DNA from: Scytonema sp. UIC 10036
GTDB lineage: Bacteria > Cyanobacteriota > Cyanobacteriia > Cyanobacteriales > Nostocaceae
Assembly (NCBI RefSeq): GCF_009725235.1
Contig: NZ_WJFC01000082.1
Location: 1-55,067 of the forward strand
DNA: 55,067 nucleotides
Direction: 5' to 3'
Part shown: positions 10,691 to 19,659 of the stretch, one piece after another
How the letters are laid out: each line of letters opens with the position of its first letter
Position numbering within the stretch: position 1 is the stretch's first letter
Translations under genes and position numbers: made by a program
The notes under the pieces: generated by a model
Database searches by the model: none
The model's input: the letters and a program-made list of their open reading frames with translations, nothing else
Told to the model about the DNA's origin: nothing

Positions 10691-10802
10691 CTTTCGGATT
10701 CGCGTGGGTAACTATCGCGTTTTATACGATATTTTTGATGACGTTTTAATAATATCAGTTGTAAGAGTTGGACATCGTAGGGAAGTTTATAAGGATGAAT
10801 AA
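10640..10802 (+). pseudogene. RelE-type toxin, C-terminal part
   Basis: From about 10690 the frame is clean: FRIRVGNYRVLYDI, then RVGHRREVYKDE and TAA at 10800-10802, a classic RelE mRNA-interferase C-terminus. Upstream (10650-10690), the expected PNGCKKLEGE segment is present only with several missing bases, so the toxin N-terminus is unreadable. It lies directly after the degraded antitoxin, giving the usual antitoxin-toxin order. If the noisy stretch is a sequencing artefact, the real toxin gene could be intact. Confidence 0.75.
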
Positions 10803-10825
10803 CTAGTAAAGAGTACATTATCAGT

Positions 10826-11314
10826 TTGATTATGTTGAGCGAATGTAACAAAACAGGAGTCGTTAATGATTTTCTATCTTTTTGTATCAATAAGGTTGCA
10901 CTTTTGGCATCTCGCTTTCACTTCCCCACGAAGCCAGCCATTTATCAACGGCTTCGCCATGAGCAACGAATCAGCCGCCTAGAAACTCTGTTTATCAACG
11001 TAGGTGAAACAGTACTCGCTCAGAATGATGCTATTGCTGCTATGAGTGCTAGCATCCAACAAACTAACCAAAATGTGTTAGCTCAGAGCGCCACGATTGA
11101 TGTCTTGGTTGCCAACATCCAGCAATTAACCGAAAACGTTAACACTGTAACCAATCGTGTTGATGTTCTAGCCATACAAGCAGAGCAGGATAGAGCGCAA
11201 GCAGCCCAAGACAGACAACAAGCAACTATTGACCGCCAAGAATTTCGTAACGAGATTCGCCAGATTTGGGAATATTTGCGCGCTCGTAATGGTGGTAGCA
11301 GCACACCCCAATAA
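10826..11314 (+). CDS. Coiled-coil protein of unknown function
   Basis: 162 residues in the longest frame. Residues from about 45 on are strongly helical with heptad character (QNDAIAAMSASIQQTNQNVL, LTENVNTVTNRVDVL) and a Gln/Asp/Arg-rich run (AEQDRAQAAQDRQQATIDRQ), ending in a Gly/Ser-rich tail. There is no signal peptide or transmembrane segment. The N-terminal 30 residues look un-protein-like and overlap a short inverted repeat (CGAAGCC at 10930-10936 versus GGCTTCG at 10950-10956), so the true start may be an internal codon. Similar short coiled-coil proteins are common in cyanobacteria without known role. Confidence 0.55.
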   Translation: MIMLSECNKTGVVNDFLSFCINKVALLASRFHFPTKPAIYQRLRHEQRISRLETLFINVGETVLAQNDAIAAMSASIQQTNQNVLAQSATIDVLVANIQQLTENVNTVTNRVDVLAIQAEQDRAQAAQDRQQATIDRQEFRNEIRQIWEYLRARNGGSSTPQ

Positions 11315-11486
11315 GCGCTACAAAATTTTGGCAATGGAAGCGCTTAACTAAGAAACTGGTGCAATAAGAACCCAGAAAATGTCACAGCGATGTTTGCTGG
11401 CTAGAATAGCTATTTCAGATTTGTGTGTACACCGTAGCCTTTATAGGGGGGAGATCCATTGCGTGAAATCCTTATAATATAGATAT

Positions 11487-11690
11487 AGCCCGCATAGCAC
11501 CAGTAGAAAAAGGTTCGAGTGGTGCATCGCCCGGTCGTTCTGGTAAACCACCACCTCCTGTAATCAAGAAAGTACCACTTTGTCTGTTATTGCGTCTAGC
11601 AATGCAGCTATTAGCGGCTCTTCAGTACTTGTTAGTTTAGCATAACAAGTACTGAAGAACCCTATTAGCAATGAGTGCATTTTTTTACTA
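11487..11690 (-). pseudogene. Orphan haemagglutinin C-terminal fragment
   Basis: On the minus strand it reads SCIARRNNRQSGTFLITGG, then GLPERPGDAPLEPFSTGAMR, nearly identical at the nucleotide level to the copy at 18234-18506. The final WKIGDP...SREC part is missing below about 11487, and the upstream side ends at about 11680. A 46-bp palindromic element is inserted in the ALIANS codons. Confidence 0.8.
11608..11669. mobile_element. 46-bp palindromic mini-element with perfect 8-bp target duplication
   Basis: The element is 11616-11661. It starts GGCTCTTCAGTACTTGTTA and ends with the inverse complement GGTTCTTCAGTACTTGTTA, one mismatch in 19. It is flanked by CTATTAGC at 11608-11615 and 11662-11669. 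The uninterrupted sequence GCAGCTATTAGCAATGAG is present in haemagglutinin gene 2 near 13077-13094, proving the insertion. The 8-bp duplication and GG-ended inverted repeats suggest a deletion derivative mobilised by an ISL3-like transposase (inference). Confidence 0.85.
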
Positions 11691-12203
11691 TATTTTACTT
11701 GTCGCACTTGCCTTGTTCTTATCCCATTTTTCTATAACTTTCTTGACGTGTTCTATTTCTTCAAAGTCTACACGTACAGTGGCATTTTCAAATTCTACAC
11801 CTAACACAGTACTAACTTCTAATATTTCCACAAAGCTAGCACATTGGTAGTCACTATCTTCATAATCTTTAACCCTTTGTACCTCAATACCTAATAATTC
11901 TGCTAGTTGTTGATGTGAGAGTGAAGCTGCTATCCTGGCTTTTACTAATGCATCTGGTAGTTTATTCAATGATTCGACTTTTATTTGAATAGACTTGCTT
12001 TTATCACAATTAATTAATCTTTCATACTCTGCTATTTCTTGCTTAAACTCGTCAACTTGGCTTTGGTATGCATCGTGATATAGCTGCCATTTTACTGGGT
12101 CTGCTTTTAAACTCTCATTACTATCAATTTCGGTTACTGATTTTTCAAACTTCTGTAACCATTCTTTGGTTGTATTATATTGCTGTTCGCTTTTAATTAT
12201 CAC
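11688..12203 (-). CDS. HTH-domain protein, candidate antitoxin or regulator of the upstream gene
   Basis: About 171 residues. The N-terminal half is helical and charged (EWLQKFEKSVTEIDSNESLK). The middle holds a Cro/C1-type helix-turn-helix (LPDALVKARIAASLSHQQLA followed by ELLGIEVQRVKDYE). The tail is acidic then basic. Start chosen at GTG 12203 because it overlaps the upstream TGA (GTGA) and has GAGGTG six bases before it; the frame is open to another GTG at 12212. The tight coupling to the nucleotidyltransferase-like gene suggests a two-gene toxin-antitoxin-like unit in which this DNA-binding protein is the regulator or antitoxin. Function inferred from architecture only. Confidence 0.65.
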   Translation of the reverse strand: MIIKSEQQYNTTKEWLQKFEKSVTEIDSNESLKADPVKWQLYHDAYQSQVDEFKQEIAEYERLINCDKSKSIQIKVESLNKLPDALVKARIAASLSHQQLAELLGIEVQRVKDYEDSDYQCASFVEILEVSTVLGVEFENATVRVDFEEIEHVKKVIEKWDKNKASATSKI

Positions 12204-12652
12204 GGTGCCCACCTCGTTAAATCTATTGCTATAATTCCTTTAGAGGTATCGTTTCTAGTATCGAATTGAAAAAAATCTATATATGATGTTCCAGTGTCAT
12301 TGGCCGGATAATTAGCTGGAAAGATTTCACCCTTATATCTAGCTTTTTGTTGTATACGTTGTAATGAAAAGTTATATATAGTAGGTGCTAATAATTTTAA
12401 TTCATAAGCATTAACTCCGCTTTCCTCCCAGCAGCAATCAAAATCACCAGGTGTTGGTTTACTTGATGTAAAACTACCATCTATGTAAATTATACTACAT
12501 CCTGCCTCTTGTAACTCTTGCATTGCCATTTCCAAGCCTGCTATTAACAGTACACGACGCCTATTGTAACCAAATCGTTCTTTAAACTCCTCCCATTCAC
12601 AAACATACACCCCTGGTGGTAAATTACCGTTTTCATCGAATTCGGGAATCAT
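12200..12652 (-). CDS. DUF6932-like protein with nucleotidyltransferase-type motif
   Basis: About 150 residues from ATG 12652 (MIPEFDENGNLPPGVY); the open frame extends six codons further. It carries a helix (RRVLLIAGLEMAMQELQEAG) and then IYIDGSFTSSKPTPGDFD, which resembles the GS...DxD motif of minimal nucleotidyltransferases; GSF and DFD would be the metal- and nucleotide-binding positions. The start NLPPGVY...WEEF is typical of the uncharacterised DUF6932 family, which I recognise from memory only. It is translationally coupled to an HTH gene, a pattern seen in nucleotidyltransferase-type toxin-antitoxin pairs. The enzymatic role is inference. Confidence 0.6.
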   Translation of the reverse strand: MIPEFDENGNLPPGVYVCEWEEFKERFGYNRRRVLLIAGLEMAMQELQEAGCSIIYIDGSFTSSKPTPGDFDCCWEESGVNAYELKLLAPTIYNFSLQRIQQKARYKGEIFPANYPANDTGTSYIDFFQFDTRNDTSKGIIAIDLTRWAP

Positions 12653-12822
12653 TAACTCACACCATAACAAATATCTTAATTATCTGCTACTAAGGTGAAT
12701 ATTTACGAAAAGTCGGGTTGCGATCGCAGCCGAAAACTAGCTTTACCGCACTCAGTTAAATGGTTCTACTGCTGGAGTGATTCTCTCTTCAGAGCAACAG
12801 TTGCGCTTGCAAAGCCGTAAGT

Positions 12823-15800
12823 TTAAGGACATTCTCGACTTAACACCAGTTTCCCATTTGCCAGTTGGTAAAAACCTTGCGGTTCAATAATAGGGTCACC
12901 AATTTTCCATGTCCGGCTTTGATTTGTTGTCGTAGGTGACTCATTTTCTATAGGTACAGATCGCATTGTTCCAGTTACATAAGGTGACAGAAGTGCATTG
13001 CCCGGTCGTTCTGGTAAACCACCACCTCCTGTAATCAAGAAAGTACCACTTTGTCTGTTGTTGCGTCTGGCAATGCAGCTATTAGCAATGAGTGCATTGG
13101 TATCAATAATGTTTTCCGGAAGTTGGTTGAGGCTGTTACGAAGAGAACTGGTGTCAGGTGAATTAATATTTGTCACACCAGCAACGCCTAACTCAGAACT
13201 CGCTGTGATATCGCTTCTGTTTGTATCTCTCGATCGCACTTCAATACCAAAGATCCCTTGGGAATTAATCTGGACTTGACCACCAGCACCTGTATATGCA
13301 TTTGCTGTGAGATCGCTGTCTTCTTCAGGAACAGCAACAATATACTTTGAGTTGACATTAATATTACCGCCATTACCGCCTTTAAGCTCCGTACCAGCGT
13401 TGGTAGAAATCTGGCTGTTACGACGTAGGAGTAATAAGTCACTGACTTGCAGTGCAATATTACCACCATCACCGGATGCAGAAGAAGCGATGAATCTTCC
13501 TTGGTTGTCTAAAGTCACTTTGGGCGAGATAACTTCAATATCGCCCGCGCTACCTGAACTTGAGGAGAGGACAAAAAAGCCACTGGTAGCGCCAATATTA
13601 CTTATAGTTCCTGGGAATTTGGCAAGTCGGTCATTGAAAGTCACATCGCTACCATTAACGATCGCTTGGTCAGTGGCATTAACTGTTATTTTACCAGCGC
13701 TTCCCTCACCTGAAGTTGTGGCGATTAGTTGACCTCCATTAAGCGCTTCAAAAAGACTGGTATTGATTGTAATATCACCACCATTCCTATTATTACTGGT
13801 TCTTGCATTAAACACAGCACCATTTGATATACGCAAGACATTTGTATTTACGGTGATATCGCCGCCTTTACCTGTAGAATTATTTGTTGTGGATGTTAAT
13901 AAACCGCTAGAAAATTCTCCTGTTGAAGTAGTACCAGAAACGCTAACATCATTGAAAGTACTAATTTGAATATTTCCTGCATTCCCTTGTCCGTTTGTGC
14001 GAGCACTCAGTCGAGCACCATTAGTAAGTGATAGCGAATTTGTGGTAAGACGGATATCACCACCCTGACCGATACCTGTATTCTCTACACTGCTTCCAAC
14101 GAGACTACTGCCATCCAAGAAGACTTGCTCTTTAGCATTAATAATGACATTGCCTGCATTTCCCTGTCCAGAAGTGCTGGAATTTAATATGGAGTTATTG
14201 ATTAGTGAAAGCTTACCAGTAGAGAAATAAATGTCGCCGCCCTTACCGATACCTGTACTCCCTACACTGCTTGCGACAACACTTCTGTTATCTAGAGAGA
14301 CTTGCTCGCGAGCCTCAATAATGACATTGCCTGCATTTCCTTTTTTATTGGTGTTAGAAGTAATTACGGAACCATTGCTAAAAAGAGTCTCAGTGTTGAT
14401 ACGGATATCTCCACCATTTCCTGTACCTGTGTTGAACACATTACTGAAAACAGAACTTTGCCCATCAAGAGATACACGCTGTTTTGCATTCATTGATGTT
14501 GATACTGCCTGCATCTCCTGTTATACTCGTAGTGCTTTGCACAACAGTTTCTCTAAGTGAGAGTGAATCAGAGAAGATACTAATATTACCACCTTTTCCT
14601 TTATCAAGTGTGCCACTGTTGATATTACTTGTGTCAAAGGTAATGCCATCACGAACATTAAAAATTACATTACCTGCATTTCCCTCTCCACTCGTACTAT
14701 TTGCTACAGTAGTTTCCTTCATGGATAGGAAATTAGAGGTGATATTGATATCACCGCCTTTTCCTCTAGTACTTGAGTCGCTGGTAATGACACTGTCATT
14801 AAAGGAAATTTTGTCACGGACATTGATAATTAAACTACCTGCGTCCCCTTCTCCACCTGTACTGGTATCCAGAGAAGTTTCAGTAGCTGAAAGTGAGCCA
14901 CTGTTAATGCGGATATTTCCACCCCTGTCCTTAGCGGAGATATTACTTCTGGTGGAGACATTACTCCTATTAAATGTGATGTCGTTAAGAGCATCAATAA
15001 TGATATTACCTGCCTTCCCTTCTCCATTTGTACCCGTATTTAAATAAGCGTTGGTAGCTGAGAGTGAGCCAGTGCTGATGCGAATGTCTCCACCGTTTCC
15101 TCTAGCATCTTCTTCCACATTACTGAAGATGTTTGCATCTTCGTCAATAAAATCATCATCAAAGTAAAAGCGACCTCCGTCTAATACAATGCGATAAGCT
15201 GGGTACAGCTTGCGCTTCGCGAACGCTTACATTAATAATCACACTGCCTGCATCTCCTTGTCCGCTAGTACTGGTACTTAATTTAGCGCCATTAGTTACG
15301 GAAAGAAAACGAGTGTTAATGCGGATATCTCCTCCCTTACCAATGCCTCCTTGTCCAATTTCACTTAAAGCATTACTCCTGTCAAACGAAACACTGTCAC
15401 GGGCATCTACAATTATACTGCCTGTATCTCCTTGTCCATTAGTACTGGTACTTAATTTAGCTTCATTTTTCACCAGTAACGAGCCAGTGGTAATTCGGAT
15501 GTCTCCAGCTTTTCCTTTGTTATCTAAAATTTGTGATGCATCACTCATGACAGAACCACCATCAATGACAATGCGATCGCGAGCATCGATTGTCATACTG
15601 CCAGCATTTCCCTCTCCATAAGCGCTGGTAATTAGTTCACTGTTATTACTTAATATAAGAGAACCCGTTTTGATACGGATATTGCCACTGTTACCAGTAG
15701 CTAGAGGATTCACACTATTGAGAATCTGACTTCCCTGCTCTACTTTGATTTGTTCGGTGGCATTGAGAGTAATATCTCCCGCTTGACTATCAGTTGTCCT

Positions 15801-16790
15801 GCTTCTTGAAGTGATTCCGGCGCGGAGGGAAGTGAATTCCGAAACATCGATATTTCGAGCGTCGATCGCAATATCACCGCCTCCAGTAGATGCCACATTC
15901 ACTCTAGCGAAAGTACCGAAAAATACATCTGCTCGTTGAATTGTATCGGGAAAATTTAAACTGAGGATGTTGCCATCTACATTAAGTCCAACTATTCCAG
16001 GGCTAGTCAAGCCTCCCAACTCAACTCTTCCACCAGGAGCCTGTAAAGTCCCAAGCCGTTCAAAGCGTATATCGCCGCCTACTAACAACAAACTTTTACC
16101 ATCAAGAACCTGCAACCCACTAAATTGACGATTGGGAGAACCATTGATAACCGTTCCTAGTCTTGTTGCTCTCGAACCGTTGGTAATTTGCGACTGATTA
16201 ACAATGGCATTATACAACAGTGCAGAAGGGTTGACCGTTAGTAGACTACTAGATTGGGGCTGCGTTGCACTAAAAAATCCTGTCTCACCTAGTTGCACTG
16301 CATTGGCTGTTGTTGCGACAAAAGAACCACCAACATCTAAACTTGCATTTGCTCCAAATATAATCCCGTTGGGATTAATCAGAAATAAGTTAGGTTGAGA
16401 GGAGCCAAAAGTACCGAGTCTACCCAAAATAGACGAGGAGTTACTACCTGTCACTCTTGCCAGAATATTTTGAATACTAGCATCAGGACTCAAGAAGTAT
16501 GCTCCTCGTCCCGCGCTGACATTAAATTCACGAAAACTGTGAAATAGGTTAATTCCACGAACAGCGCCACCCGTAATCGCGCTGGCTCCGCTAGGCAATC
16601 CCTGATAGTTGGTTATAACAACAGAAGATTCTGCACCGAGAGTGTTATCTGGCACAATGTTACTCTGAGCCAGAACATTTTTGGGACTTGTAAGTATTTC
16701 AAACAATGCTATATCGAACGCTACTAACAATCCCACAAATACTGCAAATTCTAACGGTAAGCACCTACGGAACGATTGTCTTAGTGTCAT
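12823..16790 (-). pseudogene. Haemagglutinin gene 2 (TPS exoprotein), two frameshifts
   Basis: Three consecutive frames, 16790-15159, 15118-14465 and 14514-12823, make one exoprotein of about 1,300 residues. The N-terminus has a signal peptide (residues about 1-42, ending VLAQS) and a filamentous-haemagglutinin TPS domain with NLFLINPNGIIFGANASLDV, then VLDGKSLLLVGGDIRFERL. Beta-helix repeats (GNAGxVIINAxxxVSLDG, GKGGDIxISTxSLSL) follow, and the conserved C-terminal tail ends LVLSRECP. The first frameshift coincides with a 36-bp dispersed hairpin repeat at 15191-15226. The second, at about 14490-14500, is a tandem 4-bp duplication (AATGAATG on the minus strand), after which GSINI-NAKQRVSLDG would resume. 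Intact relatives are secreted through an FhaC/ShlB partner; none is encoded here. The gene has a complete start and the longest N-terminus of the haemagglutinin copies in the window. Confidence 0.85.
15191..15226. repeat. Small dispersed hairpin repeat disrupting haemagglutinin 2
   Basis: On the minus strand the core is GCGCAAGCTGTACCCAGCTT followed by ATCGC; AAGCTG-TACC-CAGCTT forms a perfect 6-bp stem. It is preceded by GCGTTCGCGAA. A second copy is at 54295-54319. It interrupts the haemagglutinin frame exactly where the first frameshift occurs. Confidence 0.75.
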
Positions 16791-17091
16791 TGGCTATACT
16801 CCTTACACAATAAGAAGTGTCTAACGAAACTTTACCTTTAGGCAATACCGCAACAAAAATTTTCAACCACTCATATCATTGAACGAAAATTCGCTGTTGC
16901 AGAAAAATGCAATCTAGCAAGCAGGAAAGTAACAATTATTTTGTAGAAATGTTACTTCTTTTTTTTTGCTATTTTTTTCTCTCTTAATTAAGAACAAAAC
17001 AGTTTCAGATCGACTAAGAAGAACTGAAGCAACAAAAGATTTCACAAAAGTCAATTTTAAGTTTCACTAAGTTATCAATACAGGGTCATAT
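16791..17091. other. Divergent intergenic region with no gene
   Basis: Lies between the start of haemagglutinin gene 2 (leftward) and the calpain-like N-terminal fragment (rightward). AT-rich with T-runs near 16958-16980. No confident promoter or operator was recognised. Confidence 0.4.
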
Positions 17092-17580
17092 ATGTCTTTA
17101 AACTACACGATTCATCTACTAGATTTAGCGGAAAATTCTGGTATTGGTTCCAGTGATGGAGTATCCAGAAGTTTAGTAAGTCTATCCGAGCCAAACGATG
17201 TATTCTTCTCCATTTTTAGCGATCGCAGTCATTCTAACTTGATGTTGAATCATTCTTACTTCGAGCCTGAAATATTATCAGACAACTATCATTCTGAAAA
17301 TATAATTGAGTGGGATAGGGATATTACGGGTTTTCAAGAAGGTACAACTCAATCTAGTTCAAACACTTGGGATATTGATACCTACTTCAATCAAGTTGAG
17401 ATATTTGGTTACGAAAATAGTTCTCATGTTAATCTAGTGAGTTCAGGAAGTAGTTCCACTACAACAAGCGATTGGTTTAGCCAGAATTTAAAAGACCAGC
17501 AAATTCTTACCAAAACGCGCTCTCTGGCTGCTGATTGTTTATCTAGAAAATCATGCTGCTGCAAAAGCCTTGTTACCTAA
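17092..17580 (+). pseudogene. N-terminal part of a calpain-like protein, truncated
   Basis: 162 residues starting MSLNYTIHLLDLAENSGIGS, acidic and Ser-rich without a signal peptide. Residues about 126-150 (DWFSQNLKDQQILTKTRSLA followed by AD) match the segment that in cyanobacterial calpain-like proteins directly precedes the SELKDLRTIVS region and the protease domain. That protease domain is absent here; the homology ends at about 17550. A matching protease domain lacking this N-terminus is at 1824-2821. In another frame, 17545-17642 reads ENHAAAKALLPNIHALISQA then NNACSGIVFYG and a stop, apparently the tail of an unrelated gene fused here by deletion. Confidence 0.6.
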
Positions 17581-17656
17581 TATTCACGCTTTAATTTCTC
17601 AAGCTAACAATGCCTGTTCTGGTATAGTTTTTTATGGATGATTGGGGGATAAAATT

Positions 17657-18226
17657 ATGTTTAGGAAAATAGCGATATGACTTGGTATGGGGATGCTACT
17701 TGCTGTAAATACTGTAGCGATCGGTGAAAATACCAGTTTAGATTACGGTCACAATCTTCTTTACAAGTCTAACAAGAAAGAAATTGATGTAACTAGAATA
17801 TCTATAGGTGGTATTAAGCTGGGGATGGAAGAGAAGGACATTATCAAAAAATTGGGTAAACCTAAGAGCCGAACCAAAGTGTATGACGATGTTTGTTATA
17901 GTGCGTATATTACTACTTGGAAATATGATGGATTAGAAATTCGTGCTTTGAATTACAGTGGATTGGGAGTTCGTGGGATTCCGGCTTCCATAGCAAACAA
18001 GAATCAAGTATATCATATTACCGCTTCTAGTTCGCAGTATCCTACTGAAAAAGGTGTCAAAGTAGGCGATCGCACAAGTAAGGCTGAAAAAGCATACTCT
18101 CCGTTTTCATCAAAGAATGAAGGAGATATTTTAGTATATCCAAATGATGCTTTTGGTGGTTTGAGTTTCTTGAGCAATAAGCAGAGAGTCATCAGAAAAA
18201 TAGACATATTGATGGCATCTTGTTAA
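17657..18226 (+). pseudogene. Exported protein of unknown function with a nonsense codon in the signal peptide
   Basis: The natural start is probably ATG 17657 (MFRKIAI), but TGA at 17678-17680 interrupts the signal peptide; the frame then continues LGMGMLLAVNTVAIGEN. Without the stop this is an ordinary basic-plus-hydrophobic leader. The 179-residue frame from ATG 17687 is otherwise intact and contains ISIGGIKLGMEEKDIIKKLG (a BamE/SmpA-like 'GMxxxxVxxxLGxP' pattern) and KPKSRTKVY. The same motif recurs as VKVGDRTSKAEKAYSPF. Restart at 17687 would give a protein with a damaged export signal. Family uncertain. Confidence 0.5.
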
Positions 18227-18233
18227 AGTGTTT

Positions 18234-18506
18234 TTAAGGACATTCTCGACTTAACACCAGTTTCCCATTTGCCAGTTGGTACAAGCCTTGTGGTTCAACA
18301 ATAGGGTCACCAAGAGTCCACGGACGGTTTTGGTTTGTTGTCACAAGTGACTCATTTTCTCTAGATACAGCTCGCATAGCACCAGTAGAAAAAGGTTCGA
18401 GTGGTGCATCACCCGGTCGTTCGGGTAAGCCACCACCTCCTGTAATCAAGAAAGTACCACCTTGCTCGTTGTTGCGTCTTGCTATACAACTGTTTGCGAG
18501 TAGAGC
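18234..18506 (-). pseudogene. Orphan haemagglutinin C-terminal tail
   Basis: Encodes CIARRNN, GTFLITGGGGLPERPGDAP, LEPFSTGAMRAVSREN, WTLGDPIVEPQGLYQLANGK and LVLSRECP then a stop. It is nearly identical in DNA sequence to the ends at 12829-13080 and 11487-11600. Homology stops abruptly at about 18506. There is no start of its own for an exported product. Confidence 0.8.
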
Positions 18507-18701
18507 GATCTTCTCCCAAGCCTAATTGCCATGCTAGATTAATTACGTAAAGACTATAGAATTGCAATCCACTGTAATATAGCTTTGGCAATATACAGTA
18601 GATTATAACGAGTGTAAAGTATAAATGGGCGCTCCGGCCCCTTGTACTTCGTTTGTTGGAAAAATGCTGTGTGTATTTCACTCTAAATACGAGGAATAAG
18701 C

Positions 18702-18926
18702 GTGGAAATTCAAGAATTAAAAGCATTGATTAAAGAAACTATGCGTGAAGTCATACAAGAAGAAAGACTTCGTCTGTGTCAAATTCTCATGCCTTACATT
18801 AGTGACGAAGAACAAAGCGAACTTGAGGCGGAGTTTGGTTCACCTTCAGAAGGTACTGATAATGAAGTAGTTGATATGACTGATTGGGTGAAATATGGCA
18901 ATCAGATTTCGCAAAAAAGCAATTAA
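18702..18926 (+). CDS. Antitoxin of a RelE/ParE-type pair
   Basis: 74 residues starting with GTG (MEIQELKALIKETMREVIQE), very acidic and helical, the profile of small antitoxins of the cyanobacterial ParE/RelE partners. It overlaps the following toxin by 32 bases, which indicates translational coupling. The partner toxin at 18895 is well recognised, so the assignment rests on operon order and charge. It presumably binds and inactivates the toxin and may repress the operon. Confidence 0.7.
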   Translation: MEIQELKALIKETMREVIQEERLRLCQILMPYISDEEQSELEAEFGSPSEGTDNEVVDMTDWVKYGNQISQKSN

Positions 18927-19176
18927 GTTTTTAGAAAAAGCAAATCCCGAAGAGGTCGAAATTCTTCGGAAACAAATATACCAACTTGTTGTTTTTGTTG
19001 AAGAGCAAGGAGTTATCCCGTTTACAGAACTAGATATCAAAAAGATGAAAGGTGATTGGGAGGGATTTTATAGATTGCGTATAGGTAAAAACAGAATTAT
19101 CTTTACAGTCAATGTTGATTCTAGAGACATCGAAATTTATGCAATTGGAGCAAGAGGAGATGTTTATAAAAAGTGA
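18895..19176 (+). CDS. RelE/ParE-family toxin
   Basis: 93 residues: MAIRFRKKAIKFLEKANPEE, then a helical region and the typical beta-sheet core (GFYRLRIGKNRIIFTVN and IEIYAIGARGDVYKK). The fold and the C-terminal Arg-rich strand correspond to RelE/ParE ribosome-dependent RNases or gyrase poisons; the two subfamilies cannot be separated here. The intact frame and intact antitoxin suggest a functional system in an otherwise decaying area, as expected for a self-stabilising module. Confidence 0.8.
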   Translation: MAIRFRKKAIKFLEKANPEEVEILRKQIYQLVVFVEEQGVIPFTELDIKKMKGDWEGFYRLRIGKNRIIFTVNVDSRDIEIYAIGARGDVYKK

Positions 19177-19223
19177 AGCTGCTCACTCACATATATCACT
19201 TTTGTTACAATGTCATTGGACTT

Positions 19224-19330
19224 TAAAGACACTCTCGACTCATCACTAGCTGTCCATTTTCCAGTCGATACACCCCAGTTGGTTCTATAATCGGGTCACC
19301 AATTTTCCATTGATAGGAATTGTTTGTAGA
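19224..19330 (-). pseudogene. Orphan haemagglutinin C-terminal tip
   Basis: On the minus strand it reads YQWKIGDPIIEPTGVYRLEN, GQLVMSREC and a stop near 19224. It is more diverged from the others and is the shortest recognisable tail copy that still includes the WKIGDP motif. The next about 320 bases up to the DUF928 gene contain no supported gene. Confidence 0.7.
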
Positions 19331-19659
19331 AGCAGGCGATCGCGTTTGTGGTGAGAAATCCGGGTTTCGGTGGCTACCGCCATCACAGTGGAACAGATGG
19401 TTTTTGGTTACTAAAATTTAACGGCAAAAAGTATCCTGAAGCACCAGAAGGTGGAGTTCATTTGCCTTCCAATGCAACAATTGCTGGTAAAAACTATTTT
19501 CTCAAAATCATGCTGGAATTAAGCTGCAACTTTAGTGCGATCTTGGGAAATCTACAGAAATTTTTAATCTTTCTTAACTCCATAACACTTTATTCTATCA
19601 GTAAATCTACTTAAACATACACGCGAGAAAAATATAGTGTTTCTTCTTTATAAATAGTG

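Noticed and set aside
13307..15047. Long plus-strand frames opposite haemagglutinin 2 (for example 13307-13732, 14484-15047)
   Set aside because: Low-complexity Leu/Pro/Ser-rich translations created by the antisense of Gly/Asn-rich beta-helix repeats.
19348..19614. 88-residue frame starting MVRNPGFGGYRHHSGTDG
   Set aside because: Starts inside a dispersed repeat; no recognisable domain or ribosome-binding site. Some coding-like residues, so kept only as a note.
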